Of a stretch of 64,000 nucleotides of DNA, positions 51,457 to 59,067 are shown piece after piece. Position 1 is the first letter of the stretch; each line of letters begins with the position of its first letter. Below the pieces are notes generated by a model, which saw only the letters and a program-made list of their open reading frames with translations, was not told the origin of the DNA and ran no database searches. Made by a program: the position numbers and the translations under genes. Origin of the DNA: Mycolicibacterium elephantis DSM 44368 (GTDB lineage: Bacteria; Actinomycetota; Actinomycetes; Mycobacteriales; Mycobacteriaceae); the NCBI RefSeq assembly GCF_004014805.1, contig NZ_ATDN01000023.1, positions 62,001 to 126,000 of the forward strand, written 5' to 3'.

Positions 51457-52242
51457 TCAGACTGCGTGCCGCCTGGCCGTGACGAGCACCGCCAGCCCCA
51501 GCACCGCCGCGGTGACCGAGGCGGCGATCAACACCGACGTGGTCTCGTGCAGCCGCACCGCGATGCCGACCAGCGCCCAGACGATCACCAGCGCGTAGGC
51601 GATGTCCCGGTGGCGCAGGCACATCACCAGGCCCAGCGCGCCCGCCACCGCGACCATGATCACGCCCCAGGTCGGCTCGGAAAGACCGAAGCCCGACCAG
51701 CCGGCGTCGTCGAGGGTGATCGTCGCGTTGGCGATCGTGGCGACCGAGATCCAGCCCAGGTAGACCCGGAACGGGATGTGCACCGTCCACCGTTCCACGG
51801 TCGAGGCCGGTGGATGGGCAGCCTGGATGCGGTAGATGACGATCAGCGCGCCCAGCAGCACGACCATCAGCAGCATGCTCAGCGGGAACCGATTGTGGTG
51901 CCACGCGAAAAGCCAGCAGCAGTTCGCCGCCGCGGTCAGCACGTACCAGGGCGCGATGGCCCGCGCGGCGCCACTGTCGGTGCGGCCCTGGGCCAAAGTG
52001 AGGCTCAGGTAGACGCTGTAGGCGATCACCCCGAAATAGATGAGGCTCCAGATGGAGAACACGTAGCCGGCCGGCGCGAAGTACACCTCGCTGCGGCGGG
52101 TGACGTCGCCGGTGGTCTGGCCGTTGATCGGCAGCGCGTTGGCCAGGTAGTTGACCACGAGGGTGGCCACCGTCGCCAGGGTGACGATGAGCGGCAGCAG
52201 CAGCGTCGTGATCGAACGGCTACCGACGGACCTGCGCACCAC
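51457..52242 (-). CDS. TspO/MBR-family membrane protein
   Basis: A 261-residue protein with about seven hydrophobic segments. YFAPAGYVFSIWSLIYFGVIAYSVYLS is the TspO-type FxPPxxxFxxxW-like region, and WLFAWHHNRFPLSMLLM and IPFRVYLGWISVATIANATI match later helices. It is longer than the classical 160-residue TspO and belongs to the large tryptophan-rich sensory protein subfamily. It starts at GTG 52242 (a second GTG follows at 52239). A role in tetrapyrrole or lipid binding is possible. Confidence 0.8.
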   Translation of the reverse strand: MVRRSVGSRSITTLLLPLIVTLATVATLVVNYLANALPINGQTTGDVTRRSEVYFAPAGYVFSIWSLIYFGVIAYSVYLSLTLAQGRTDSGAARAIAPWYVLTAAANCCWLFAWHHNRFPLSMLLMVVLLGALIVIYRIQAAHPPASTVERWTVHIPFRVYLGWISVATIANATITLDDAGWSGFGLSEPTWGVIMVAVAGALGLVMCLRHRDIAYALVIVWALVGIAVRLHETTSVLIAASVTAAVLGLAVLVTARRHAV

Positions 52243-52291
52243 GGGGCTCCTTCGTGTCGGATACGCGATACGCGCCCGTTCACCGGGAATT

Positions 52292-53656
52292 CTAACCCTT
52301 CGCGGCGCCGGGCGACGTGAGACCGAGACGCGTCGCGTTGTCGAAGTCGTCGTCGATGAGAACGACCTCGTGACCCGCGCGGTCGAGAAGCGAGGCCGCG
52401 ATCGACGACCGATAGCCCGACTCGCAGTGCACCCAAACCGTCGAGGCGGGAACCTCGCCGAACCGCTCCGGCAGTTCGTGCAGGGGAATGTTGACCGCCT
52501 CGGGGATGTGGTCCTCCTCGTACTCGTTGCGCTGCCGCACGTCGAGCACCGTCACGGCACCGGCGCGGCGCTCGCCGGCCAGCGCCGCGAAGTCGGCCAC
52601 CGGATAGGAGCCGAGCGGACGCCCGTCCCGCAACTCGTCGATGTCACCGGCGGCTGCCCCCGCCAACCGGTCCACACCGATCCGTACCAGTTCCCGCCTG
52701 GCTTCGGCGATCTGCTCGGGAGATTCACCGATCAGCGTCAACGGCGCGCCCCAATCGTAGAGCCAGCCGAAATAGGTGACGAACGAGCCGGACAGCTCGA
52801 AACCCAACGCTCCCTGCAGATGTCCGGCCGCGAACGCCGTCCGGTTGCGCAGATCGACCACCCACTCACCGGCCTCGAGCCGACGGCGAAGCTCCTTCGG
52901 GTCGACGGGCTCGGGCGGCGTGAGATCCACCGGCGCCGGGCCTTCGCGATTGATGACGCCCATGTGCGCGTAGTAGGCCGGGTACGCCGACAGGCCCGCG
53001 ATCAGTTCATCGACGAAGCTCTGTTCATCCTGGGTCAGCGCCGGATTACGTTGCCGCTCTTCACCGATCGTCGACGCCTCACCGGAAGCCGGTGTGGCCG
53101 AACAGAAGCTGCCGAAGCCGTGTGTGGGGTAGATCGGGGCATCCGCGGCCAGCCGGTCAGCGAGCTTGCGCACGGAGCGGAACTGGGCGCGGGTGAGCTC
53201 CTCGGTGTCCTCCGCGCTGATCAGATCGGTGCGACCGGTGGTGCCGAACAGCATCGAGCCACCGGTGAAGACACCGTGGATCGCGTCGTTCTCGTCGCGC
53301 AGCACGTAGCTGACGTGATGGTGGGTGTGCCCGGGGGTGTGCATCACCTCCAGCCGGATGGGGCCCGCGTCGATCACTTCACCGTCGATGGCGGCGCGCC
53401 GCCGATAGGCAACCTCATCGCCCGCGGGGACCACGTATTGGGCACCCACGATGCGCGACAGTTCGAGCCCTCCGGTCACGTAGTCGTTGTGCAGGTGCGT
53501 CTCGAGCACGTGGGTGATGCGGGCCGCGTGGGCGCCGGCCAGCATGAGCACCCGGTCGATGTCGCGCTGCGGATCGATCACCACGGCCGTGCCGCGGTGA
53601 GCGACCAGGTAACTACGGTCACCCAGTCCGGAGGTTTCGATGATCGAGACGTCCAT
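52292..53656 (-). CDS. Metallo-beta-lactamase fused to two rhodanese domains
   Basis: A 454-residue protein related to, but clearly different from, the pair of 459-residue enzymes at 35125 and 54668. The metal motif is His54-x-His56-x-Asp58 in THLHNDYVTGG. TPGHTHHHVSYVL and FTGGSMLFGTTGRTDL replace the TGDALFIGDVGRPDL region, so one metal ligand position reads Gly-Gly-Ser. The first rhodanese domain lacks Cys; the second has Cys411 in VHCESGYRSS. It is the last gene of the minus-strand sulfide operon, 15 bp after the TauE gene, and may act on another sulfur species. Confidence 0.85.
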   Translation of the reverse strand: MDVSIIETSGLGDRSYLVAHRGTAVVIDPQRDIDRVLMLAGAHAARITHVLETHLHNDYVTGGLELSRIVGAQYVVPAGDEVAYRRRAAIDGEVIDAGPIRLEVMHTPGHTHHHVSYVLRDENDAIHGVFTGGSMLFGTTGRTDLISAEDTEELTRAQFRSVRKLADRLAADAPIYPTHGFGSFCSATPASGEASTIGEERQRNPALTQDEQSFVDELIAGLSAYPAYYAHMGVINREGPAPVDLTPPEPVDPKELRRRLEAGEWVVDLRNRTAFAAGHLQGALGFELSGSFVTYFGWLYDWGAPLTLIGESPEQIAEARRELVRIGVDRLAGAAAGDIDELRDGRPLGSYPVADFAALAGERRAGAVTVLDVRQRNEYEEDHIPEAVNIPLHELPERFGEVPASTVWVHCESGYRSSIAASLLDRAGHEVVLIDDDFDNATRLGLTSPGAAKG

Positions 53657-53671
53657 GAGATTTCCTCTCGG

Positions 53672-54445
53672 TCAGCGTAAGACGATCGTGTCGACGAGCA
53701 CATAGGCGGCGACGGCGAAGACCAGGTAGGCGAACCAGCGCTGCAGGCGTGCGGTGTCGATTTTGGTGCCGAAGTAACCGGCGACCAGCGAGGCGAGCAT
53801 GGCGGCGCCGACGAATGCCGCGGTGATCGACCAGTCCAGGCTGACGCCGTTGAGATGCGAGAAGAGCCCGGCTATCGAGTTGGCGACGATGATCAGCAGC
53901 GAAGTGCCGATCGCCGTGGACATCTCGACGCCGAGCACCACCACGAGCGCCGGAATGATGAGGAACCCGCCGCCGACGCCGAACAGACCGGTCAGCAAGC
54001 CGACCGCCAGCCCGGCGCCGAGAGACCGCGGTGCGCAGCGGCGCCAGTTGACCCGGCCCTCCCTGACTTCACAGGCGGTGCCGGTGTTGCTCTGGTCGGC
54101 CAGCATGCGGATGCCCGCGACCACCATCACCACCGCGAACCCGATCAGCAGCGCCGAATCGGGCAGGTGCCTGCTGAGCGTGCTGCCGACGATGCTGCCC
54201 GGGATGCCCGCCGCCGCGAAGATGGCGGCCATCCGCCAGCGGATCTGTCGCGCGCGGATCTTCGGCAGCGCCCCGACGGCCGAGGCCGTGGCGACGACGA
54301 CCAACGACATCGGAATCGCCTCTTGCACACCGAGGTTCATCCCGTAGACCAGTGCGGGGACGGCGAGGATCGAGCCGCCGCCGCCGAGCAGGCCCAGCAG
54401 CACGCCGATCAGCGCACCGAGCCCCAGGCCCATCGCCACAGTCAT
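53672..54445 (-). CDS. TauE/SafE-family sulfite/sulfur-compound permease
   Basis: A 257-residue membrane protein with about eight segments. GLLGGGGSILAVPALVYG and LLTGLFGVGGGFLIIPALVVVLGVE are the two family repeats. It is homologous to the protein at 33461-34339 but lacks that protein's C-terminal Cys-bearing tail. It lies between a small Cys-rich protein gene and the second MBL-rhodanese gene in the same direction. It likely exports sulfite or thiosulfate made by the persulfide dioxygenase. Confidence 0.88.
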   Translation of the reverse strand: MTVAMGLGLGALIGVLLGLLGGGGSILAVPALVYGMNLGVQEAIPMSLVVVATASAVGALPKIRARQIRWRMAAIFAAAGIPGSIVGSTLSRHLPDSALLIGFAVVMVVAGIRMLADQSNTGTACEVREGRVNWRRCAPRSLGAGLAVGLLTGLFGVGGGFLIIPALVVVLGVEMSTAIGTSLLIIVANSIAGLFSHLNGVSLDWSITAAFVGAAMLASLVAGYFGTKIDTARLQRWFAYLVFAVAAYVLVDTIVLR

Positions 54446-54463
54446 GGATCGCCGTCGTTCGGT

Positions 54464-54628
54464 CTACCGGCGCCAGAACCTGCCGAGAGTGCGCCGCGGC
54501 GGATCGGTCACCTTTTCGCAGCGGCACTGCTGCGCGGCGGGCACCGACGCCATCACCTCGTCCACGTGCTGGCCGCAGCCCTCCCACGTCGTCTTACCGC
54601 AGGACGGACATCGAACCGGGTAACACAT
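54464..54628 (-). CDS. 54-residue cysteine-rich zinc-ribbon-like protein
   Basis: A very short gene starting at ATG 54628 with an AAAGGTG site upstream and ending with TAG at 54464-54466. The 54-residue product begins MCYPVRCPSCGKTTWEGCGQHV and has six cysteines: Cys2, Cys7, Cys10, Cys18, Cys35 and Cys37. The CPSC plus CRC spacing suits a zinc ribbon; the additional Cys residues could carry sulfur. The tail is basic (RRTLGRFWRR). It lies in a 222-bp gap inside the sulfide operon, so it is likely a small metal-binding or persulfide-carrier protein. I know of no assigned function. Confidence 0.75.
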   Translation of the reverse strand: MCYPVRCPSCGKTTWEGCGQHVDEVMASVPAAQQCRCEKVTDPPRRTLGRFWRR

Positions 54629-54667
54629 TGTCACACCTTTCTTTTCGGTTCTCCTCGGCCTGATCGC

Positions 54668-56047
54668 TCAGACCATGGCGCGGGCGGTTGCCCACTCGTC
54701 GTATCCTCCCAGCAGGTCGGTCACCTGTTGGAACCCATTGGCGCGCAGCAAGGATGCCGCGACACTCGACCGCCAGCCGCCCGCGCAGTGCACGACGATC
54801 GGCTTGCCATTCGGCACGTCGCCCATCCGGACACGCAACTGCGCGAGCGGGATGTGCACGGAGCCCGGAATGGCGCCGCTTGCCCGCTCACCGGCGTTGC
54901 GGATGTCGATCAGCGTCACCGCATCCCGCGCCAACAGGTCGTCGAGCTCGGCGGCCGTCGTCCGCGGAGCCGACTGCACGAGGTCGGCCAGTTCGGCGGG
55001 GAAGTGCCCGTCGCGGCCGACGTTGAGGTAACCGACGGTGTTGTCCGAGCCGATTCGGGCAAGCCGCAGCGCGGCCTGCTGCTCCTCGCCGGGGTAGGTG
55101 ATCAGGACGATCGGCGCACCGACCTCGGCCACCATCCCGCCCGTCTCGGCGAACCGGCCGTCGAACCCGACGTTGACCGACCCGCGCAAGTGGCCGGCGG
55201 CGAAGTCCTCGACGCTGCGGGCGTCCAGCACGCGCACGTCGGCGGCCAGTGCCGCCCGGATCTGCGCCGGTGTCATCTCGGGGACCGTGCGGTCCTGGCG
55301 CAGCAACGGATGCACCCGCTTGTTCATCGCAGCGTCGGACGCGAAGTAGGCGGGCGCCGCGGGCTGGCCATCGGTGATCAACTCGACGAAGGCCTCCTCG
55401 CTCATCGGCCGCACCGAGGGGTTGGTCAAACGCTGTTCGCCGATGGTCGAGGTGAGCTCGGCGGACAGGTTCTTGCCGCAGGCCGAACCGGCGCCGTGGG
55501 CGGGCAGCACCTTCACATGATCGGGCAACGTCAGCAGCTTGGCGTGGATCGTGCGATACATCGCCCGGGCCAGATCGGTCGTCGAGCTCTCCCCGATGTT
55601 GACCAGATCCGGCCGGCCGACGTCACCGATGAACAGTGAGTCGCCGGTCAGCACGGCTACAGGCTCGACGTCGGCACGTTCACGGACGAGCACGCTGATC
55701 GACTCCCAGGTGTGCCCGGGAGTGGACATGATCTCCAGCTCCACGGTGCCGAGCGGGAGGCGTTCACCGTCGGCCAGCCTGCGGATCGGGTAGTCGGTCT
55801 CGGCGGCCTCGCCGAAGCCGATCCAAGCGCCGGTCGCGTCGACCAGCTCCAGGTGCCCGGAGACGAAGTCGGCGTGGAAATGCGTGTTGATGACGCCTTC
55901 GATCGTGAGGTTGAACTTCCGCGCGTCGGCGAGGTACTCGGTGATGTCGCGGCGCGGATCGACGACGACCGCGCGTCCGGTCGACTCGTCACCGATCAAG
56001 TATGACGCGTGCGAGAGGCACTCGATGTAGTACTGCTCGAGGATCAT
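54668..56047 (-). CDS. ETHE1-like metallo-beta-lactamase fused to two rhodanese domains (persulfide dioxygenase type)
   Basis: A 459-residue paralogue of the protein at 35125-36504, with the same domain order. The metal motif is His56-x-His58-x-Asp60 (NTHFHADFVSGH), followed by TPGHTWES and TGDSLFIGDVGRPDLVN. The second rhodanese has Cys421 in VHCAGGWRSS; the first has none. ATG 56047 is preceded by AAGGAG. It is the first gene of the minus-strand operon and faces the second CstR gene across a 134-bp region with three CstR-type palindromes. Confidence 0.9.
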   Translation of the reverse strand: MILEQYYIECLSHASYLIGDESTGRAVVVDPRRDITEYLADARKFNLTIEGVINTHFHADFVSGHLELVDATGAWIGFGEAAETDYPIRRLADGERLPLGTVELEIMSTPGHTWESISVLVRERADVEPVAVLTGDSLFIGDVGRPDLVNIGESSTTDLARAMYRTIHAKLLTLPDHVKVLPAHGAGSACGKNLSAELTSTIGEQRLTNPSVRPMSEEAFVELITDGQPAAPAYFASDAAMNKRVHPLLRQDRTVPEMTPAQIRAALAADVRVLDARSVEDFAAGHLRGSVNVGFDGRFAETGGMVAEVGAPIVLITYPGEEQQAALRLARIGSDNTVGYLNVGRDGHFPAELADLVQSAPRTTAAELDDLLARDAVTLIDIRNAGERASGAIPGSVHIPLAQLRVRMGDVPNGKPIVVHCAGGWRSSVAASLLRANGFQQVTDLLGGYDEWATARAMV

Positions 56048-56085
56048 CCCCGGACTCCTTCCCAGTCGTCGGGACATCGATGCTG

Positions 56086-56101
56086 ATACCCCGGCGGGTA
56101 T
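56086..56101. promoter_or_regulatory. CstR-type operator 4 (island G)
   Basis: ATACCCCGGCGGGTAT is a near-perfect 16-bp palindrome, 38 bp upstream of the MBL-rhodanese start, the same distance as operator 1 from its gene in island D. Confidence 0.72.
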
Positions 56102-56109
56102 GAAGGACA

Positions 56110-56125
56110 ATACCCCAGGGGGTAT
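56110..56125. promoter_or_regulatory. CstR-type operator 5 (island G)
   Basis: ATACCCCAGGGGGTAT is a near-perfect 16-bp palindrome in the middle of the divergent region between the MBL-rhodanese and CstR genes. Its centre lies 24 bp from operator 4 and 27 bp from operator 6. Confidence 0.75.
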
Positions 56126-56136
56126 CTATTTCACAA

Positions 56137-56152
56137 ATACCCCCGCCGGTAT
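56137..56152. promoter_or_regulatory. CstR-type operator 6 (island G)
   Basis: ATACCCCCGCCGGTAT is an imperfect 16-bp palindrome 30 bp upstream of the CstR ATG at 56182. It keeps the ATACCCC half-site and the GGTAT end, with the G-run interrupted. Confidence 0.68.
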
Positions 56153-56181
56153 AGTGGGCGGTGAGAGAAGGAAGGACGACC

Positions 56182-56451
56182 ATGGTTGGTGACCAGGAAG
56201 CCATCGACGCGGTGCTCAACCGGCTGCGTCGGGCTCAAGGCCAGCTCGCGGGGGTGATCGCGATGATCGAGCAGGGCCGCGAATGCAAGGACGTGGTGAC
56301 TCAGCTCGCCGCGGTGTCGCGGGCGTTGGACCGCGCCGGGTTCAAAATCGTGGCGACCGGGCTTCGGGAATGTATGACCGGCGACCAGAACGGTAACGAG
56401 AAGCCGATGACCGAGGCGGAACTCGAGAAGCTCTTCCTCGCACTGGCCTGA
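56182..56451 (+). CDS. CstR-type persulfide-sensing repressor (CsoR/FrmR family)
   Basis: An 89-residue regulator almost identical to that at 38183-38452; ATG 56182 is chosen because it gives the same length and follows a GAAGGAAGGA site. Cys35 and Cys64 are present and Gly60 occupies the place of the copper-binding His of CsoR. Unlike the first copy, this one sits directly at the operators and is divergent from the sulfide operon, a classic arrangement for autoregulation. A DUF302 gene follows after 29 bp. Confidence 0.9.
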   Translation: MVGDQEAIDAVLNRLRRAQGQLAGVIAMIEQGRECKDVVTQLAAVSRALDRAGFKIVATGLRECMTGDQNGNEKPMTEAELEKLFLALA

Positions 56452-56480
56452 GACAAAACGACCGAGGGAAGGAAGTCATC

Positions 56481-56882
56481 ATGGGAATCGCCTTGTCCAC
56501 CAGTTTGAAGACGACGTTCGACGACGCCGTGACGCGTACCCGCGAGGCGTTGGCCGAACAGGGGTTCGGCGTGCTCACGGAGATCGACGTGAAGGCGACG
56601 CTGAAGACCAAGCTCGACGAGGACATGGAGAACTACCTGATCCTCGGCGCGTGTAATCCGCCGCTGGCCCACCGGGCCCTCGGGGTCGAACGTCAGATCG
56701 GGCTGTTGCTGCCGTGCAACGTCGTGGTGCGCAGCGATCCCGACGACCCGGAGAGGACGCTCGTCGAGGCGATGGATCCGCAGATCCTCGTCGACGTCAC
56801 GAGCGAGCCCGGGCTGAAGCCGATCGCCGACGAAGTCGCGACCAAGCTGAAGGCGGCGATCGACGCGCTGGCGTCGTCCTGA
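56481..56882 (+). CDS. DUF302 domain protein
   Basis: A 133-residue protein. The core FDDAVTRTREALAEQGFGVLTEIDVKATLK, then YLILGACNPPLAHRAL and LLLPCNVVVR, is the DUF302 signature, with two conserved cysteines in GACNPP and LPCNVVV. The family's function is unsettled, but members often occur beside sulfide and rhodanese genes. It follows the CstR gene in the same direction and so is probably under the same operators. GGAAGG precedes ATG 56481. Confidence 0.88.
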   Translation: MGIALSTSLKTTFDDAVTRTREALAEQGFGVLTEIDVKATLKTKLDEDMENYLILGACNPPLAHRALGVERQIGLLLPCNVVVRSDPDDPERTLVEAMDPQILVDVTSEPGLKPIADEVATKLKAAIDALASS

Positions 56883-56905
56883 ACGGTTGAGGGCGCGACC
56901 CGGCG

Positions 56906-58000
56906 CTAGGCCAGCGACGCCAGCGCCGTCTGCGGGTCATATCCGCGGAACTTGTGGAGTTCGTCGGCGCGCAAGCGATTCACCCATGCCGGGTCGGCGA
57001 GCAATGCACGTCCGATCGCGACGATGTCGAACTCCCCGGCGTCGAACTGCTCGACGAGGCGGTCGACCGGAGCGGGCTGAATGACCTGACCGCGTCGTTC
57101 ACTGCGGAACTGTGTCTCCAACCCGACCGAGCCGACCGCGATGACCGGCACTCCCGCCACCTTCTTCGTCCACCCGGCGAGGCTGAGTTCGCTGTCGTGG
57201 TCGGGAAACGCGGGCACGTAATGCCTGCGCGTCGAGGGATGCAGGACGTCGACACCGGCCTCCACCAACGGGGTCAGCAGCTGCCGCAACTGGATCGGAT
57301 CCTCGGCGATGGACGCGGCGTAGTCGGTGCCTTTCCACTGCGAGAACCGGAAGATGATCGGATAGTCGGGACCGATGGCCGCGCGCACCGCGGCCACCAC
57401 CTCGGCGGGAAACCGGGTCCGCTCAGCCAGTGATCCGCCGTAGCCGTCGGTTCGGAGATTGGTTCGCTCCCAAAAGAATTCGTCGAGCAGATAGCCGTGT
57501 GCACCGTGCAGTTCGACGGCGTCGAAGCCGACTTCGCGGGCCGTGGCCGCGCTTCGTGCGTACAGCTCCGCGAGCCGGGCCAGTTCCTCGGTCTCTAACG
57601 CGCGTCCTCTCGGCCGGCCCTGCCCGTCCACCCCCGAGGGGCTGACCGGCGCCACGCCGTCGGCGTCGCCGCGTTCGGCGCCCTGATGCCACAGCTGTGC
57701 GGCGATGGTGGCGCCCTCGGCGTGGACCGCCGCGACGACACGTCGCCAGCCCTCGAGCACCGCCTCGCCGGCGAGCGTGGGAATGCTCGCCGGATGACCG
57801 GCAGCCGGGTCGGGCAGCCGAATTCCCTCGGTGATGACCAGCCCGACGCCGCCGGCTGCGCGCCGGCGGTAGTACTCGGCCACGTCGGCGCCCGGAACGC
57901 CGTCGGGGGAGGCCTGCCGGGTCATCGGTGCCATCGCGAAGCGGTTGGGCACGGTCAGCGAGCGAACGGCAAGCGGTGTGAACAGATCGTCGAGGGCCAT
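56906..58000 (-). CDS. NADH:flavin oxidoreductase (Old Yellow Enzyme family)
   Basis: A 364-residue FMN TIM barrel starting at ATG 58000. RFAMAPMTRQ near the N-terminus, AAQLWHQG, the HGAHGYLLDEFFWERTNLRTDGYGGS catalytic segment and FDIVAIGRALLADPAWVNRL are the family signature. It reduces activated C=C bonds or related substrates with NAD(P)H. The frame extends upstream without homology, so the ATG at 58000 is used. It is divergent from a methyltransferase gene across 67 bp. Confidence 0.9.
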   Translation of the reverse strand: MALDDLFTPLAVRSLTVPNRFAMAPMTRQASPDGVPGADVAEYYRRRAAGGVGLVITEGIRLPDPAAGHPASIPTLAGEAVLEGWRRVVAAVHAEGATIAAQLWHQGAERGDADGVAPVSPSGVDGQGRPRGRALETEELARLAELYARSAATAREVGFDAVELHGAHGYLLDEFFWERTNLRTDGYGGSLAERTRFPAEVVAAVRAAIGPDYPIIFRFSQWKGTDYAASIAEDPIQLRQLLTPLVEAGVDVLHPSTRRHYVPAFPDHDSELSLAGWTKKVAGVPVIAVGSVGLETQFRSERRGQVIQPAPVDRLVEQFDAGEFDIVAIGRALLADPAWVNRLRADELHKFRGYDPQTALASLA

Positions 58001-58067
58001 GCACGCCTCAACGCCGCGGCCCCGACGGGCATTCCGGGCGCAGATCACCGGCTGGGACAATGCGGAC

Positions 58068-58673
58068 ATGGTCGAGCAGAGCATCTGGATGCAGAAGGTC
58101 ACGGCCGATCCCGGACATTCGCACTGGTATATCGAGCGTTTCCGGTCCATGGCGCGCGCAGGCGAGGACCTGGTCGGCGAAGCGCGGCTGGTGGACGCGA
58201 TGGCGCCACGCGGCGCGCGCATACTCGACGCCGGCTGCGGGCCCGGCCGGCTGTGCGGATATCTGTCGGCGGCCGGGCACCAGGTGGTCGGGGTCGACGT
58301 CGACCCGGCACTCATCGAAGCCGCCGAGCAGGACTACCCGGGGCCGCGCTACCTGGTCGGCGACCTCGCCGAACTCGACCTGCCCGCACGCGGTATCCCC
58401 GAGCCGTTCGACGTCATCGTCTCGGCGGGCAACGTCATGACGTTCCTGGCGCCGAGCACCCGGGTCCTGGTGTTGAGTCGGCTGCGCGCCCACCTGGCCG
58501 AAGATGGCCGCGCGGTGATCGGGTTCGGCGCTGGCCGCGACTACCCGTTCGACCGGTTCTTCTCCGACGTGGCCGAGGCCGGGCTGGTGCCCGACCTGCT
58601 GCTGTCCACCTGGGATCTGCGGCCGTTCACCGAAGACTCCGACTTCCTGGTCGCGCTGCTACGGAGGGCGTAG
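58068..58673 (+). CDS. Class I SAM-dependent methyltransferase
   Basis: A 201-residue methyltransferase starting at ATG 58068. Motif I is ILDAGCGPGRLCGYLSAAGH, VVGVDVDPALIEAA gives the acidic ribose ligand, and VIVSAGNVMTFL is motif III. The acceptor is unknown; the small size and the absence of an added domain suggest a small-molecule target. It converges with the VOC gene, eight bases apart. Confidence 0.88.
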   Translation: MVEQSIWMQKVTADPGHSHWYIERFRSMARAGEDLVGEARLVDAMAPRGARILDAGCGPGRLCGYLSAAGHQVVGVDVDPALIEAAEQDYPGPRYLVGDLAELDLPARGIPEPFDVIVSAGNVMTFLAPSTRVLVLSRLRAHLAEDGRAVIGFGAGRDYPFDRFFSDVAEAGLVPDLLLSTWDLRPFTEDSDFLVALLRRA

Positions 58674-58681
58674 GCGCAACC

Positions 58682-59035
58682 TCAGCGGGCCAGCGGTTTG
58701 TAGAACACGAGCCCGTTGCCCTTGTTGTCGTACACGACCGCGCGCCGTTCGTGCGCGTCGTCGTAGGGGCCCTTGACGATGCCGCCGCCGCTGGCCTCGA
58801 TCGCCTTCGCGGCGCCGTCGACGTCGGCGGTCTTGATCCCGACGACCACCTGGCCGGGGATGGGATGGTCGACCGCGGTGGCCAGGGCCAGGGTCACGGA
58901 CCCGCCGTCCAGCGCGGCGAAATGCGCACCGTCGCGGAACTTCAACGGCATCCCCAGCGTCTCGGTGTAGAACCGGATCGACTCGTCGAGATCGTCGGTC
59001 GACAGGATGATCATCCGGACGTCATGGTCGCTCAC
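58682..59035 (-). CDS. VOC-family (glyoxalase-like) protein
   Basis: A 117-residue protein starting at GTG 59035 behind an AAGGAGG site. The babbab fold of the glyoxalase/bleomycin resistance family is visible in MIILSTDDLDESIRFYTETLG, HFAALDGGSVTLALA and GGGIVKGPYDDAHERRAVVYDNKGNGLVFYKPL. Metal ligands are not complete by eye, so it may be a binding protein rather than an enzyme. It lies 32 bp after the start of the protease gene region on the same strand. Confidence 0.85.
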   Translation of the reverse strand: MSDHDVRMIILSTDDLDESIRFYTETLGMPLKFRDGAHFAALDGGSVTLALATAVDHPIPGQVVVGIKTADVDGAAKAIEASGGGIVKGPYDDAHERRAVVYDNKGNGLVFYKPLAR

Positions 59036-59067
59036 ATTTCCTCCTTGTTGTACTCCATATCGCTTGT

